DNA from: Amblyomma americanum
Taxonomy: Eukaryota > Arthropoda > Arachnida > Ixodida > Ixodidae
Length of the DNA stretch: 64,000 bases
Assembly (NCBI RefSeq): GCF_052857255.1
Contig: NW_027526641.1
Span: forward strand, 62,001 to 126,000
Direction: 5' to 3'
Shown in pieces: positions 62,496 to 64,000 of the stretch. Under the pieces are notes generated by a model, which had not been told where the DNA came from, made no database searches, and saw only the letters and a program-made list of their open reading frames with translations. The position numbers were made by a program, and so were the translations under genes. How positions within the stretch are numbered: position 1 is the first letter of the stretch; each line of letters opens with the position of its first letter.

Positions 62496-64000
62496 CGCGA
62501 AAACTTGTATTCCGGCTCAAAACAAAGGGGATACATTGTTTTAGATCGAAACTAGCAAGATTCACGAGCATCGATTTTACAAGTCGTCGAAGAGAACCAG
62601 AGAAAGGTGTAAACTTTTTCTCTCAGAACTGCGCGATAACTTGTATTCCGGCTCAAAACAACGAGATACATTGTTTTAGATCAAAACAAGCAAAATTCAC
62701 GAGCATCGATTTTACAAGTCGTCGAAGTGTAGACGAGAGAAAGGTGTAAACTTTTCTCTCAGAACTGCGCGAAAACTTGTGTTCCGGCTCAAAACAACGG
62801 GATACATCGTTTTAGATCGAAACTAGCAAGATTCACGAGCATCGATTTTACAAGTCGTCGAAGAGTGGACGAGAGAAAGGTGTAAACTTTTTCTCTCAGA
62901 ACTGCGCAAAAACTTGTATTCCGGCTCAAAACAAAGGGGATACATTGTTTTAGATCGAAACTAGCAAGATTCACGAGCATCGATTTTACAAGTCGTCGAA
63001 GAGAACCAGAGAAAGGTGTAAACTTTTTCTCTCAGAACTGCGCGAAAACTTGTGTTCCGGCTCAAAACAACGGGATACATCGTTTTAGATCGAAACTAGC
63101 AAGATTCACGACCATCGATTTTACAAGTCGTCGAAGTGTAGACGAGAGAAAGGTGTAAACTTTTTCTCTCAGAACTGCGCGAAAACTTGTGTTCCGGCTC
63201 AAAACAAAGGGGATACATTGTTTTAGATCGAAACTAGCAAGATTCACGAGCATCGATTTTACAAGTCGTCGAAGAGAACCAGAGAAAGGTGTAAACTTTT
63301 TCTCTCAGAACTGCGCGAAAACTTGTGTTCCGGCTCAAAACAACGGGATACATCGTTTTAGATCGAAACTAGCAAGATTCACGACCATCGATTTTACAAG
63401 TCGTCGAAGTGTAGACGAGAGAAAGGTGTAAACTTTTTCTCTCAGAACTGCGCGAAAACTTGTGTTCCCGCTCAAAACAACGGGATACATCGTTTTAGAT
63501 CGAAACTAGCAAGATTCACGAGCATCGATTTTACAAGTCGTCGAAGAGTAGACGAGAGAAAGGTGTAAACTTTTTCTCTCAGATCTGCGCGAAAACTTGT
63601 TTTCCGGCTTAAAACAACGGGATACATCGTTTTAGATCGAAACTAGCAAGGTTAACGAGCAACGATTTTACAAGTCGTCGAAGAGTAGACGAGAGAAAGG
63701 TGTAAAATTTTCTCTAAGAACTGCGCGAAAACTTGTATTCCTGCTCAACACAACGGGATACATCGTTTTAGATCGAAACAAGCAAAATTCACGAGCATCG
63801 ATTTTACAAGTCGTCGAAGAGTGGACGAGAGAAAGGTGTAAACTTTTTCTCTCAGAACTGCGCGAAAACTTGTGTTCCGGCTCAGAACAACGGGATACAT
63901 CGTTTTAGATCGAAACTAGCAAGATTCACGAGCATCGATTTTACAAGTCGTCGAAGAGTGGACGAGAGAAAGGTGTAAAATTTTCTCTAAGAACAGCGCG
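62316..64000 (+). repeat. Right-end copy of the 55.2-56.6 kb block, cut by the window edge
   Basis: Same marker order as 55,201-56,612 plus a local two-monomer (about 273-bp) duplication, seen as two CACGACCATCG monomers (about 63,107 and 63,380) where the left copy has one. The last bases of the window correspond to 56,612, so the block probably continues outside. Confidence 0.8.

Larger units (their letters stand above)
1..64000 (+). repeat. 137-bp satellite DNA array filling the window
   Basis: Every line of the window is a copy of one monomer. Taking base 1 as position 1, the first monomer is 1-137 and the next starts at 138 with the same GCATCGATTT. Landmarks in order are CATCGATTTTACAAG (2-16), GTCGTCGAAGAG (18-29), GAGAGAAAGG (33-42), TTTTTCTCTC (50-59), CTGCGCGAAAAC (64-75), TTCCGGCTC (81-89), CGGGATACATCG (97-108) and GAAACTAGCAAG (118-129). 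Common length variants are 135 bp (GAGAATGAG form), 136 bp (TAAAATTTTCTC form) and 138 bp (AAAGGGG form). All copies read in the same direction, and I saw no inversion, transposon, unique sequence, telomere motif or rDNA. Size and HOR organisation are typical of centromeric or pericentromeric satellites, but that role is inferred. The family is not one I recognise. Confidence 0.97.
41480..64000 (+). repeat. Right array domain (GTGTAGAC / GAACCAG / AAAGGGG variants)
   Basis: From here on the array uses a different set of monomers. The first GTGTAGAC is at about 41,503, the first CAAAGGGGATAC at about 41,572 and the first GAGAACCAG at 41,641. GTGGACGAG becomes the commonest form of that segment. 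The CCATTACTCTC class, frequent to the left, has its last copy near 41,391. The domain contains the 138-bp homogenised stretches and HORs of 2,732, 2,476 and 1,775 bp. The array runs off the window end. Confidence 0.8.

Noticed and set aside
1..64000. CRISPR array
   Set aside because: Repeats are contiguous 137-bp monomers with no unique spacers of regular length and no cas genes.
1..64000. CENP-B box in the monomer
   Set aside because: TTCCGGCTC...CGGG looks suggestive, and TTTCGGCTCA occurs in a variant. But the spacing to CGGG is too long and the core bases do not match the TTCG-N4-A-N2-CGGG pattern.
1..64000. 5S or 45S rDNA spacer repeat
   Set aside because: No rRNA coding sequence or pol III internal promoter blocks were recognised anywhere, and every monomer is the same non-rRNA sequence.
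1..64000. Telomeric or subtelomeric array
   Set aside because: No runs of TTAGGG, TTTAGGG or similar minisatellite units on either strand.
1..64000. Transposon-derived segments or inserted unique DNA
   Set aside because: I read through all lines for a stretch that breaks the monomer pattern and found only substitutions and indels of a few bases.

Overview
The whole 64 kb window is one head-to-tail tandem array of a eukaryotic satellite DNA. I see no gene, RNA gene, transposon or other unique sequence in it. The basic monomer is 137 bp (about 42% G+C), and roughly 467 monomers follow one another in a single orientation. The array is already in progress at base 1 and still running at base 64,000, so it extends past both ends. 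Many short and a few long open frames exist, but each is a reading of the same monomer and none looks like a gene. Monomer size, multi-monomer higher-order repeats (HORs) and the absence of insertions fit a centromeric or other constitutively heterochromatic array in a plant, animal or other eukaryote with long satellites. I do not recognise the family and cannot name the species.

Layout. From 1 to about 41.1 kb (left domain) the array is built from nested HORs with periods of about 1,506, 1,366, 2,049, 1,775, 5,180, 5,043 and 4,501 bp. Diagnostic local variants here are GAGAATGAG, GAGAACGAG, TCCTGCTCAACAC and CCATTACTCTC. Between about 41.1 and 41.5 kb the variant vocabulary changes: GTGTAGACGAG, GAGAACCAG and CAAAGGGGATAC appear and the left-domain GAGAATGAG/GAGAACGAG types stop. 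The right domain (41.5 kb to the end) has HORs of 2,732, 2,476 and 1,775 bp, plus two stretches (49.2-54.2 kb and 56.85-58.85 kb) homogenised for a 138-bp monomer form.

The 138-bp form differs by one inserted base (AACGGG to AAAGGGG). Because 138 is divisible by three, any frame without a stop in one monomer stays open through the run. This explains minus-strand open frames of up to 707 codons as a by-product of array length rather than as genes.

How the parts relate. The monomer carries an 8-bp inverted repeat, roughly phased A/T tracts and 11 CpG sites. The HOR blocks look like products of repeated unequal exchange or segmental duplication: neighbouring blocks of 1.8-4.5 kb are nearly identical and differ by whole-monomer gains or losses. 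All block boundaries were read by eye from diagnostic variants and are good to about 20-60 bp. Identity values are impressions, not computed alignments.
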